This document shows, in pieces, positions 44,631 through 54,490 of a stretch of DNA of 54,711 nt. The notes under the pieces were generated by a model. The model searched no databases. It worked only from the letters and a program-made list of their open reading frames with translations, and was not told the DNA's origin. The translations under genes were made by a program, and so were the position numbers. The DNA is taken from positions 1 to 54,711 of the forward strand of contig JAFLJL010014778.1 in assembly GCA_018398815.1 (NCBI GenBank), given 5' to 3'. How positions within the stretch are numbered: position 1 is the stretch's first letter; every line of letters begins with the position of its first letter. The DNA comes from Conus ventricosus. Its lineage: Eukaryota; Mollusca; Gastropoda; Neogastropoda; Conidae.

Positions 44631-45049
44631 AACAACTTGAACGTCCCGTAAATTCAAAACAGCCACTGAAAGCACCTATCAAAATCCTGAATCAATAATC
44701 ACAGGATCTGTTTCAGTTTCTATCGGCGGCCGCCCGAAGGCAGCCTGAAAAGGAGGTGTGCAGGGCGTTAAAGGGCAGGTTTTCAGTAGAAATGTTTGCC
44801 AGGCGGTTACGCTAACCGTTACAATTTTTAGAACCACGTCATACTATCGTCAGTAGCCCCAAACCCCACCACGCAGGCCTTCACGCTGTTAGGTCGTCCC
44901 TTGGCCTCAACAGCCGAGCCTTCACTGCTAGCCAGGCGTTTACGCGTAACCGTACTATTTTTAGAAGCCATCACAGTCTCAGGCGAGGTAGAGGGCTTTG
45001 TGGGTCAAAGGGCAGGTGGTTATATATAGCTGTTTCTGTTTTAAAACCG
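44631..45049. repeat. Degenerate repeat: GCCAGGCGTTTACGCGTAACCGT
   Basis: Two to three copies of CAGGCG(G)TTACGC(GT)AACCGT, each followed by TTTTTAGAA and a CGTCA(T) element, at about 44798, 44932 and 45030. Holds no supported gene; may include the eroded 3' part of the gene at 45050-45362. Confidence 0.6.
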
Positions 45050-45362
45050 CGTCATTCCAATCGTCAGTAGTTCACAAAACTTGCCAGCATTAACCGTTGC
45101 TTTAACAGCCGCTTCAATCATTTTTTCAAAGCATCTTATATTTTCATGTAAAGCATTCTTTTCTTCTTCTGTCCACAATTCCGTTGGTTTTTGGGGGCGG
45201 TAATGGGAGATTTTGAGCTTGTTGAAAAGTTGTAGCTGATTCCATCTTCCACACCCAAATAATTTAATCTATAAAGCTGTTGAAAAGGAAATTTGGTGAT
45301 TCAAGAACTTTTCTAACTCAGAATCCACACTGTCTTCTGAAACTGCAGCTATTTTTTGTGCC
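45050..45362 (-). pseudogene. Small Polinton gene (~105 aa), copy E
   Basis: Starts MAQKIAAVSEDSVDSELEKF at 45362. After one frame change reads HENIRCFEKMIEAAVKATVN near 45140, an amphipathic helix. In copy A only the beginning survives, in a different position (18640-18750). Unknown function. Confidence 0.45.
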
Positions 45363-45599
45363 ATATGCAAACACTCCCCTCGCAGAAAAAGCACCGTCTT
45401 CACACCACCCAAGCACTGGGAGAAATAACAACAAGTGCTGGGCGGAATGTCGTCACTACAAAACACTGATTCAAATCTAGTCTTGTAAATTGGCCGGCCG
45501 TAACATCAGCCCACCGCGTGATCCAAAAATCGTCATGTCCGGCCACGTAGTAATAAGGGATAGTGCAAAGTCCTTAGGTAGGCCGGCAACTAGCAATTA

Positions 45600-46235
45600 A
45601 AGGCTTACCTCCCCATTCTTGCCAGAACAATTCGAAAATCGTTATCCAGTTGCATAATTTTTTAATAATACTTTGACGTTTGATATACAGTTCAGCAATG
45701 CTATCCCCAGCTTATGGAATTTAGGATAGTTGTAAAAACATATTAAAAAGCTAAATAAGTTTTTCTGGCTATGAATCAGACATGCCCACCTGCGCCTGAA
45801 AAATGAACGCCATGTTTGATGCGTTTTTGCTCTTTCAAACATGGCTTTAGCTGTCTCAAGCCAGCGTCCAACAATCAACGCGTGAGGAATTGTTTTTGCT
45901 TTTTTTTTGTTTTATCAACATAGCACCCCCTTTTAAAAAAGGAAGCATCTCATCAACAGTTAAACACTTATTATAATGGCCTCATTTTGTTCGCTAATGT
46001 CATTTTTCATTTCCTTGAACCAACAACCTTGAAGATAGTCGTTCATTTCCAAAGCATTGGTTTCATTTTTTTTCTTTTTCTCCACCCTCTAGGAAAGCAA
46101 TACTTCTTTTCGGTTTAACTGGTAAAGAACATGTTTCCCACCTAATTCTTTGTCCGAAAAATACTCTAACATGCAGTCAAAGTAAATCTTGTAATCTTGA
46201 ATAGCACCATTCTGTTCCTCATAAACCGTTCGCCA
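45600..46235 (-). pseudogene. Hypothetical Polinton protein, copy E
   Basis: Start near MANGL at 46235. KPKRSIAFLEG at about 46105 and VGRWLETAKAMFERAKTHQT at about 45870 match copy A (17590-18262). Several frameshifts. No domain recognised. Confidence 0.45.
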
Positions 46236-46571
46236 TTTTAGAATAACACAGCCAAGCACACAGCACATAAAAGCGCCCTGCTAGTCCGGGAGTCAGTAGA
46301 AAATGTGTGGTCATGTGAGCGCCCGTAAGCCTACGCTGACGTGTGCGTGGCAGAGCAGGGTCGTTGACACCGCCCTGACAGAGTTGACAGTAACTGAAAA
46401 GAGAGCCGACCTCTTCCAAGTTCAAGCCGTGGGAACGGAGTGAAGGGTTCTAAAAGGGGGCAGGCTGGGCGGGAGGGAGTGGGGTGAAGAGGAGGGGTGG
46501 CGGAATTGATTTTTTTGGTTTGACAGTTTGTCAGCAGGCTGAGCAAACCGGGCTAACTTAAAACGCAGACA

Positions 46572-46652
46572 CTTTTTATTATAGATGACTGTACAGCAGA
46601 AAGAAACACTTTGTCAAACCTGGCTTTCGGTGGAAGACATGCAGAGAACTAA
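46572..46652 (+). pseudogene. Displaced fragment of the packaging ATPase
   Basis: 26 open codons, LFIIDDCTAERNTLSNLAF and GGRHAEN, match the Walker B region of the ATPase, a gene that belongs at the opposite end of the element. It lies ~600 bp inside the right end, plus strand, followed directly by a GT microsatellite. Suggests exchange between the two ends or gene conversion over the TIR. Confidence 0.7.
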
Positions 46653-46659
46653 TAAATAG

Positions 46660-46720
46660 TGTGTGGGGTGTGTTCGTGTGTGTGTGTGTGTGTGCGTGCG
46701 TCTATGTTGTGTGTGTGGTG

Positions 46721-46755
<35 letters not shown>

Positions 46756-46797
46756 GTGTGTGGGGGTGTGTGTGGTGTGGTGTGTGTGTGCGCATAC
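46660..46797. repeat. (GT)n microsatellite
   Basis: GT dinucleotides with GGGGT, GCGTGCGTC and GTGGTG interruptions. Directly follows the ATPase fragment. Confidence 0.95.
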
Positions 46798-46989
46798 GCA
46801 CTAGTCTATGGCTCCAAGACTACTTCTCCTCCGTGTCTAAATAGAAATATTATTTAAACCCACAAGCAACCCTTTAAACCACACGTTGTTCTGAGGGCAA
46901 CTTGACCTTAACGGGCTTTGGCTGCGCCTCTCTCTCTGCTAAAAACCCTCCACGCTGAAATTTAAACCCACCCGCGAAGAATCGGATAG

Positions 46990-47244
46990 CCAGGGGCACC
47001 ACCTGTATATGGGCGCGTTCAGTCACGGCTGCTTTTCCCCTACGTTACTCTATGGGCGTGTTCAGCCGCGGCTACTTTCCCCTACGTTACTCTATGAAAA
47101 CTTTAGTAAATTAGTATTGAAAACGGACAATCCTACACAGTATGTTTGTTTGTAGAGCAGAGAATGGGAAAAGCTCATTCGGAGCCCAGCCGCCCCGAAA
47201 ACTGGTTTGAGGGCGGGTGAGCCAGAATGACTTTCCCCGTTCCT
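46990..47244 (-). repeat. Polinton E right terminal repeat (with hairpin)
   Basis: Inner part 47012-47096 holds a ~41-bp direct repeat, GCGTGTTCAG..GCGGCTACTT..CCTACGTTACTCTATG, twice. Outer part, 47156-47244, is palindromic: GCAGAGAATGGGAAAAGCTC pairs with GAGCCAGAATGACTTTCCCC before the tip. Pairs with 31340-31487. Confidence 0.82.
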
Positions 47245-47764
47245 CCATCGAGAGGACAGAGGCACAGGTGCGGAAAAAGAAGAAGTGATGTCCCCCCTCC
47301 CTACAGGCCGACTGTAGGAATTGAAGATACCGACTGTACCCTCGATGAAACGGTGAAGAACCAAGACCAAGCAGGCGCTCCCAGAGACATTCCTTCCGCT
47401 CGAGTGAAGAGCTAACCTCCCTCAGCGTTTGGCGGCCAACATGCCACGCTGCGTCACAAGTGAGCATACTTCAAACTAAAAAAAAATGAAGCACGTGCGA
47501 CAGGTAAAAAGACGGCGAGAGGCCGATAGACAGCAAGTTCGAAAAAAGGGTACCAGCCACCCATGAACCTGCAGGATGAAAGCACGGGCAGTGGAATTAG
47601 AGAGAGAGAGAGAGAAAGCAAATCGAAGTTAAAGCTGAACTACACCAAGGTGCAACCGCACCACAAGCCACATTAAGGGACGGAATACACGACAACAGCA
47701 ACGACAATAAATAAATGAGTAATTCCGCCACCCTAGATGGGTCAAACGTCGTAGCCTCGTGACA
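47245..47764 (-). repeat. Gypsy 1 3' LTR stub
   Basis: Matches 53335-53860 of the intact LTR in the same orientation, ending CCTCGTGACA at 47764. Rest of this LTR is 31488-33221. Polinton E sits between the two parts. Confidence 0.85.
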
Positions 47765-48049
47765 AACTCGGACAAACCCCCCTTCTAAAAGCATCTTTTT
47801 TCTCTGAGATACAGGGGCTCCTTTGAACCTTGACGCATGTGCAAATTCATAATGGGACCGACCCCAACTCTCTGTGCTCGACAGAGTACGAGGAATCCAA
47901 TACAAACATTCAAAACGATAGAATCATACAGGAAATACATAATACTACATTTATCAAACAACTAAGCAAACCTTCCAACCATGAAAGTAACAATCCGAAC
48001 CAATGGTGATTCACTACCGTTAAAAATCACGAAGTGAAAACTGTCAGTA

Positions 48050-48790
48050 CAACCTGATACAAAGACCAAAAGGGAAAATAACCCTGGTTGAGGGAAGTGT
48101 CCCTCTGACCCGATTTTCCAATGTGCTGACTGGGAGCTGGGCTAAGATAGTCAGCATCCGTATACAGGAACCCTTGAAAAGACGGAAAAGTGAACGCATG
48201 ACTCTGCAGTTCCCCCTGCCTAACTCATGAGTCGATGACTGACGGGGCCGATCCGTCCAGCACTGGAGAGGATGAGATCGCCTCCAGTACAAACTTCCGG
48301 CCGTACTTCTTCTTGGGCACGCCAGTGCGCGTCCAAATTTTGCCTGAGAGATTCAGCAACAGAGGGCATCGATAGTCCTAAGCGGGACAGCCTCTGGTAT
48401 CGACTCGCAGATTCTACCACACCGAAGTGTAGCGGTGACCGCGATGGGATGGGATTAATGGTCACACCAGGTCGAACCCCAACCTTGCTGAATCCCCTCC
48501 CCAACCCGGGGCAACTGACCCTAGGGGAACACGCTTCAAGCGACCCTTAGCGTTGTCCGCTGGCAGACATCGCAACTGCGGCAGTACTGCCTAACCTGGC
48601 GAGTTTCATCCCTGGCCAGAAGAAGTCCTGTCCTTACTCGCTCGAGAGTCCGCTTGGAGCCCATATGCCCTTTCCATGGGGAATCGGGGCCTGCCGGAGA
48701 ACAGACTCTCTCAAGCTTTTGGGAACAACAAGCTGTTTGGCCACACGATCTGCCTGAGTGAAAAACCCTAAAGAGGATCCCCATTGTGAA
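48050..48790 (-). pseudogene. Gypsy 1 integrase, degenerate
   Basis: H2C2 zinc-binding region: QLVVPKSLRESVLR (about 48735-48695), HMGSKRTLERVRT, then YCRSCDVCQRTT (about 48585-48550). Core blocks PEAVPLRTIDALC at 48395-48355 remain, but the catalytic DDE is not clear. Normally joins element DNA to the genome. Several stops; 47765-48050 holds nothing recognisable. Confidence 0.7.
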
Positions 48791-49229
48791 GCTTGAAGCT
48801 CACCTTGGCGTGTCGGGCAAAACTGAGCGGGACGATCCACAAGTTGTCGTAGGCGTTGGAAAATCCAAGTCCCTGGCCTAAAGACAATAATGCTAGCAGG
48901 ATCGGCCCTTGCCAGAAACCCGTCAGAGATCGGCTGAAGAACGGGACGCAATTCCCTGTTCCTGCTTCTTAGCTTTGGGGCGCGTGTGGTGATTTCCCAC
49001 ACACGCCTGTACGGGCAAATCCTAGACACGGACTGACTGCGTCCGTCTGCGAAGGTGATAGTATTCCCAAAGATAAGGGAATACAAGGTCGTCCCACCGC
49101 GATGCCCATAACTTCGCCACAGAAGTAGGGGGTGGAAAATAGAAACGAGTACTGAAGGAGGGGTTGGAGTAAAACCAGCCTCCAACCCCACACAAACGTA
49201 ACGGCGCCCCCCCGCCGGGCCCTTTGGGG

Positions 49230-49330
49230 AAACTAAACCCTTATCCACAAAGAGGTTTGATGCTCCCGAATCCCTGAAGGTGTCGACCAAGGGTGAAAAC
49301 CCAACAACAGAAAGAAAACACTGGAACACT
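49230..49330 (-). pseudogene. Retroviral-type aspartic protease fragment
   Basis: Reads LVDTFRDSGASNLFVDK, an imperfect form of the D(T/S)GAS active-site block, about 110 bases after the gag zinc knuckle and in the reading order gag, protease, integrase. Cleaves gag-pol in this family. Surrounding sequence has indels. Confidence 0.55.
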
Positions 49331-49432
49331 CTGTACCACCAGAAGCTTGGATGGACCCTACGTTAGCCGAGGCGCGAGGATGCTGGGAAAGGACTAGCCC
49401 CATGACTACCAGCGGCTTTAGGACAATCTTTC

Positions 49433-50530
49433 CTAATGTGGGCCCGGGCGACCACAAAGAAAACACAATCGGGGCGCTGAAATCCCCGATGAACTGCCTG
49501 CCTTGTTCACCCCGCTAGCAGTTGTCGGCGCCTTATTGCCACTAAATCCTGTGGAGGGCTTCCCTCCCGTATCTGGGCGATGCCCATAAGCCCTGCGAGC
49601 TTCAGCAAACACCTCAGCGGTGTGAATCGCAGCCGCGAAATCCTGAATGCTGTCTCGCCTATCCGGAATCCTCAAATCTGGGGGCACAGGTTGTGAGCTG
49701 TTCAATGAGGATCAGATCCTCCACTCCAACTTAGCCAACTGACGCCAGTACCCTAGCGTTTTGCGCAGCCTAACCCCCAAACTGCACGAAGGTCTCGTCG
49801 TTATTTTTCTTCATGGACCTGAACTTCCTCCGGTACGTCTCTGGGGGAAGGTGGAAACGCTTACGCAAGCCAAATGCATGTCTGCATAAGATGCGCCTTT
49901 CATTTAGAGTGAGAAACACACTCCCTTGCAGCACCAATAATCCAGAAAAAGGTGCATGGGCCTTTTGTCCTCAGACAATTGGTATGAACTGCAACCTTGT
50001 CAAAATGCTCTAGGAACATATCAATGTCCTCACTAGGTCTGAACTCTGGAAGCTTTAACTTTGGGCCTCTAAACTCTATCACCTGCCTGGTGATTAACCC
50101 CCTGACTTACAGATGTGGAGACCGCGAAAGAAGTGTTTCCATCTCCCTCCCTATGCAGAGCCTCCATCCTGTCCCAGTTTTTTCCCTACGGGGGGCAGCC
50201 CCCTTCCCTACGCTGAGCCTCCTGTCTGGAAAAGCCTCTTCCCTACCTGAGCCTCCCGTCTGGCAGCCTCCTCTCTTTCGCAGAGCAGCCTCTTCCCTAC
50301 GCTCTTTTCCCCACGGAGGGCCTCATCCTCACGTCGCTGTCGCTCTAAAAACATCAGAACAGAGGTGATTCCTGGGGAAAGGATTCACCTCTCCCGACAC
50401 GGAGGATGACCCGTCTGACCCGTCCCCTGGGTCCGACCCTTTCCCCTGAGGAAAGTCCCCCCGGGGGATACTCCTTAAAGAGGGGAAGCATGGGGAATAG
50501 GGGCTTGGTTTTTCTCTGCGACTCAACAGA
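49433..50530 (-). pseudogene. Gypsy 1 gag, broken
   Basis: KLKLPEFRPSEDIDMFLEHF near 50050-49995 is the capsid-domain start of gypsy gag; CFLCGRPGPH near 49465-49436 is a zinc knuckle (partial CX2CX4HX4C). N-terminal part at 50526-50330 is Ser/Pro/Gly-rich. Frameshifts and stops throughout. Forms the particle that packages the RNA. Confidence 0.65.
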
Positions 50531-50889
50531 AGCCCACAGTTGCTTCGCTATACTCTGACGCTTCCGACGGAAGTGCCAAATCGGGGTCTCAGCAGGAAAA
50601 ACCCCTAGCGAAGAAGAAGTGAAATACTCGCTGGACTATCGCTACAGCACTGGAATAATGGAAGTCACCGTAGTCGATGTGCTGGTACTAATAGTGGGGA
50701 CTAAAATTTAGAAGACCCTTCTTCTTCGACGCCCAGTAGCCATACCACCAGCACCGGAACGTTGCCATGACAACTAATCCTACAGTTATCAAAATACAGG
50801 GGAAAGACAATTCCACTTGAAAAACAAAAATTTTTGGGTTGTGTATAATGTGTGTAGTAAAGTGTGTGCGTGGGGTGCGGGACAAGTTT

Positions 50890-51140
50890 CCGGCTGCTCC
50901 CACTCTGGCAACACCGCGCTCTACATCACGAGCAACAGTGCGGGGGGGCTCACCGAAAAAAAAAAAAAAAAAAAAACTATGTCCCCGGGTGCCCCCACTC
51001 TGGCAACACCGCGCTCCACAGCACGAGCAACAGTGCGGTGGGGCCACCGAAAAAAAAACAAAACAAAAACTATGTCCGGCTGCCCCCACTCTGGCAACAC
51101 CGCACTCCACAGCACGAGCAACAGTGCGGGGGGCTGGCCG
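50890..51140. repeat. Three ~90-bp direct repeats in gypsy leader
   Basis: Unit CCCACTCTGGCAACACCGCG CTCCACAGCACGAGCAACAG TGCGG, repeated at about 50900, 50994 and 51083, each followed by an A-rich run. Lies between gag and primer site, untranslated. The overlapping open frames on both strands arise from the repeats. Confidence 0.9.
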
Positions 51141-51548
51141 GAAAAACAAACAGGCAGACGGAATCCGGGGAGAGGAGAAAAAAAAAAATGACACTAACGT
51201 CCGATACAACCCCCTGTACTCAATAACCGGGAGAGAAAAAAAAACAACTGGGTAAATACAAAAAAGGGAATGGAAGACTGAGCGGCAACAGAAAGGCAAG
51301 ACTTTCGGCCGTACCTGCGTGAGGTACCCGGCGGAAGGAGGTCTGGACGCGGGCGACTCCCCTCGTCTCACCTCGACCCCACGGTCACAACCGGATGTTC
51401 CCTCAGGCCACAAAAGACTCCCTTCACGCTAGAGTCACCCACCAAAACCCCCCACAAACAAACACGACAAACTAACTAAATGAATACAAAAAAAGACAGA
51501 ACTAAAAAAGGTACTCCGCGAAACGAAGAGACAGTCAGAGCCCTTCAC

Positions 51549-51566
51549 AACCCGGACAAGCCCCCA
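51549..51566 (-). promoter_or_regulatory. Gypsy 1 primer-binding site
   Basis: Minus strand TGGGGGCTTGTCCGGGTT, four bases from the LTR. It nearly matches the complement of the tRNA-Pro 3' end used by many retroelements. This fixes the orientation of the element and the LTR/internal boundary. Confidence 0.8.
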
Positions 51567-52047
51567 CAATTGTCCACGACCGACCCCTGGAGGTCTGCCC
51601 TGACAGGATCGGTCTAGATGGGAGTGAAGGAATGGCTGACCTCCCACGCCCCCGCAAGAGCCCACACAGAAAGATTACGATACAACACCCCATTATTCAC
51701 ACCAGCACACACAGTCATAAATAAGCATTCCAACACACACAACATGCACATCACAATCCAAACACTCCAACACACACAACATGCACGATTATAAATAAAC
51801 ATTTCACCATAAAAGGCGTACACAATCACAATTACAGCATTCCAGCACATATGATATATACACAATTATAAAGAAACATTTCCAGCATCCATCCCCCTTC
51901 CCACACCATGGAGTGCCTCCACACCCCTGCCCCTGTCAAGCTACTGGAGCACCCTATCGCACTAGGTGCTCCGAAACCGGGGCGGTTCCGCAGGAGTCGC
52001 TCAAAGCCGACACCCTCGACACACAAAACAGGCAGTGAAGAGCGCGT

Positions 52048-52049
<2 letters not shown>

Positions 52050-52086
<37 letters not shown>
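52050..52086. repeat. Poly(G) run, ~36 G
   Basis: Uninterrupted G run; corresponds to the poly(C) at 32717-32748 in the inverted LTR copy. Confidence 0.95.
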
Positions 52087-52087
<1 letters not shown>

Positions 52088-52179
52088 ACTGGCGCTGTAC
52101 TGGAGGGCCTGGACGGGGTCAGGGCCGGCCAGTCAAGACGGCGGGCTCCTCTACCATCCGCGTCCCGACCAAGCGTGGC

Positions 52180-52375
52180 CTCGACCAGCGCGTGGCACCA
52201 TCCAGTCCGCGGTCCCAGCCAGAGCATGGGCCTCAACCACACGTGGCACCATCCAGGGCCGTGGTCCCAGCCAGAGCGTGGCCTCAACCAGCACGTGGCA
52301 CCATCCAGTTCCCCTGTCCCCAGCCAGAGCATGGCCCTCAACCAGCACGTGGCAAACCCTCCAGTCCAGACTCCG
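52180..52375. repeat. ~50-bp repeats in LTR (inverted counterpart of 32446-32640)
   Basis: Units CGTGGCACCATCCAG and GTCCCAGCCAGAGC(A/G)TGG in four copies. Shared with the other LTR. Confidence 0.85.
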
Positions 52376-53880
52376 GGTGAAGCCCCCGGGAGGGGGGGAG
52401 GAAACTAAACTGGGAGGAGAGAAGAAAGGGAGGGGAAGGAAGAAGGAAGGAGGAAGGGAAAGGGGGAGGAAGGAGGAAGAAAGGAAGGAAGAAGGGGACT
52501 GGAACCCGCCCCTCAGTACAGTCTGACCCATGCTGCAAAAACTTAAAAAGCCCCTCTCGCATGGGTGGGCGAGGGGAAGTTTACTAAATGTACCAATAAA
52601 ACCCCAGCTCAACACAGACCTGAGCATAACACAGTAAAACCCCCTCGAATCAGGAATGTCATTTGGTCCCTTCCACACGATCAGGTAAAAGACTGCATTA
52701 AAAACAACGGTTAAAAACAAATATTAATTATCTTCACCCTTCTTCTCACTCACGTTTAACATTTGGGCCTTCTTAAGAAATAACCAAAACAGCGACCATC
52801 GCTTTATAACTGCCACCACATTTGCAAATAATAATTCAATGGCATAATTGTCACATTTTATAGCCACATTCAAAATAACACAAACTCCAACCAAAGCATC
52901 CGAACGACAAATCATGCGTAACGCACACTCGCAAACATAAAACTCTTCTCCTTGCACACACAAACAGACGGTGGCCGAAGAATAAGAGTCCGGCGAATGT
53001 GACAGGGGCGGACGAGCGAGACCAAGCAAGTTCCAACCCTGAATCACCAGGTTCTCTCGTCCCATCCCCCCGACTACCGCATCACCAGATGCAAAAAACA
53101 GGAGAAAGAATTTTGGATATAATTTAGAATGGCCAGGTTAAAGATTGAATTAACCAAAAGAAAAGGTCTCCCACATATTTCTCTTACAATTTCGAAAAAA
53201 AAAGAAAATTGCGCAAAAGAGAAGACTAAGCCGGCTAACAAAAACAAACCAAAACAAACAAAAACCACGAAACTGATGCCCTTACCACTACCCGTGGGTG
53301 ACCCAGAAAAAGGCGGGTCAAACGACTCTCTCTGCCCTCTGTCCCCGTCGAGAGGACAAGGCACAGGTGCGGAAAAAGAAGAATGATGTCCCCTCCTACA
53401 GGCCGACGTAGGAATTGAAGATACCGACTGTACCCCGATGAAACGGTGAAGAACCAAGACCGGAGGGAGGCGCTCCCAGAGACCCTCTTCCCTCGAGTGA
53501 AGAGCTAACCTCCCCTCAGCGAGGCGGGGCCCAACAATGCCCGCTGCGTCACAGAGTGAGCAAACTTCAAACTAAAAGAAATGAAGCACGTGCGACAGGT
53601 TAAAAAAGACAGGCGAGAGGGCCCATAGACAGCAAGTTCGAGAGAAAGGGACCAGCCACCCATGAACCTGCAGGATGAATGCACGGGCAGTGAATTAGAG
53701 AAAAGAGAGAGAAAAGCAAATCGAAGTTGAGCGAACTACACCAAGGTGCAACCGCACCACAAGCCACATTAAGGGACGGATACACGACAACAGCAACGAC
53801 AATAAATAAATGAGTAATTCCGGCCACCCTAGATGGGTCAACGTCGTAGGCCTCGTGACAACCCCGTAAAATCTTATATG

Positions 53881-53940
53881 AGTGTGTTGTGTGTGTGTGT
53901 GTGTGTGTGGGGTGTTTTGTGTGTGTGTGTGGGTGTGTGT

Positions 53941-53976
<36 letters not shown>

Positions 53977-53999
53977 GTGTGTGTGTGTGCGTGTGTGTT
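53881..53999. repeat. (GT)n microsatellite
   Basis: GT run broken by GGGGTGTTTTG and TGTTTTG. Begins 20 bases outside the LTR tip. Open frames of valine/cysteine repeats here are artefacts. Confidence 0.95.
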
Positions 54000-54085
54000 T
54001 CCTACTACCATCCTGCCCTCTTGTCATTCTGTCGAAATGGGTTGAGTTTTTTATGTGACTTTCTCTCTCTCTTCTCTCTCTCCTC

Positions 54086-54490
54086 AACAGTGTGGGACGG
54101 CAGTAGTACGTCCCACAAAAAAAGGCTGAATTCTCTCCATAGACGTGCACAAAGCTACTCCATCCAGCTGTATCTCTAACAACAGACGAAAAACAAAAGC
54201 GCTGAACATACTTCCCCCTGAATAGGCAATTGGAATTCAACAAGGCATCATTTATGTTTACAAAACTGACAGATACTAATGCCAATGTTATATCAATGCC
54301 CTTTTACAAGATCAACAGCTTTTCTGGCTCGACGAAATTCCTTCTTCCCTACCCACGCATTGATCTATACAAAACAAGCCTAGCTTACTCTGGACCATAT
54401 GTCTGGAACTCACTTCCACCGAATCTACAAAACATGAATACTTTAAAACCTTTCAAGGAACATTTGCATAAACATTTTATGTCTCAGTAG
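54086..54490 (+). pseudogene. LINE C-terminal fragment (second copy)
   Basis: LNSLHRRAQSYSIQL at 54126-54170 and the tail RIDLYKTSLAYSGPYVWNSL to HKHFMSQ (54350-54490) match the C-terminal tail of CR1/Jockey-like reverse transcriptases. The same tail occurs, diverged, in the other LINE near 33440, so these are two copies. 5' truncated, as usual for LINEs. Open from 54230 to its stop. Confidence 0.8.

Larger units (their letters stand above)
39712..47244. mobile_element. Polinton E, right half
   Basis: From the middle of the polymerase gene to the right TIR, ending CCCCGTTCCT at 47244. Gene order matches copy A from about 12075 onward. Right flank is the gypsy 1 LTR (47245-47764), the continuation of the LTR part at 31488-33221. 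Confidence 0.88.
47765..51570 (-). mobile_element. Gypsy retrotransposon 1, internal region
   Basis: Minus-strand order: primer site (51549-51566), leader with three direct repeats, gag (50530-49433), protease (about 49290), integrase (48790 to about 48050), then 3' LTR stub. No reverse transcriptase or RNase H region is recognisable; between protease and integrase there is no room for one. Confidence 0.75.
51571..53860 (-). repeat. Gypsy 1 5' LTR, uninterrupted (2.29 kb)
   Basis: Plus-strand left tip TGTCCACGACC and right tip CTCGTGACA, i.e. minus-strand TGTCACGAGG...GGTCGTGGACA. It contains a VNTR (52180-52375), a poly(G) run (52050-52086) and a pyrimidine/purine-rich tract (52390-52500). 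Unlike the other LTR it has no Polinton inserted; at 53330-53340 it reads CTGTCCCCGTCGAGAGG across the insertion site. Confidence 0.85.

Noticed and set aside
50688..51413. 241-residue minus-strand frame
   Set aside because: Covers the leader repeats and A-rich runs; no domain; other frames are equally open over the same repeats.
53881..53999. Valine/cysteine-rich proteins over GT runs
   Set aside because: Simple-repeat translation; same at 46660-46797 and 18570-18625.
33370..54490. The two LINE pieces as one element split by gypsy 1
   Set aside because: Both contain their own copy of the RIDLxxxxxxYSG tail and differ in sequence, so they are separate copies.
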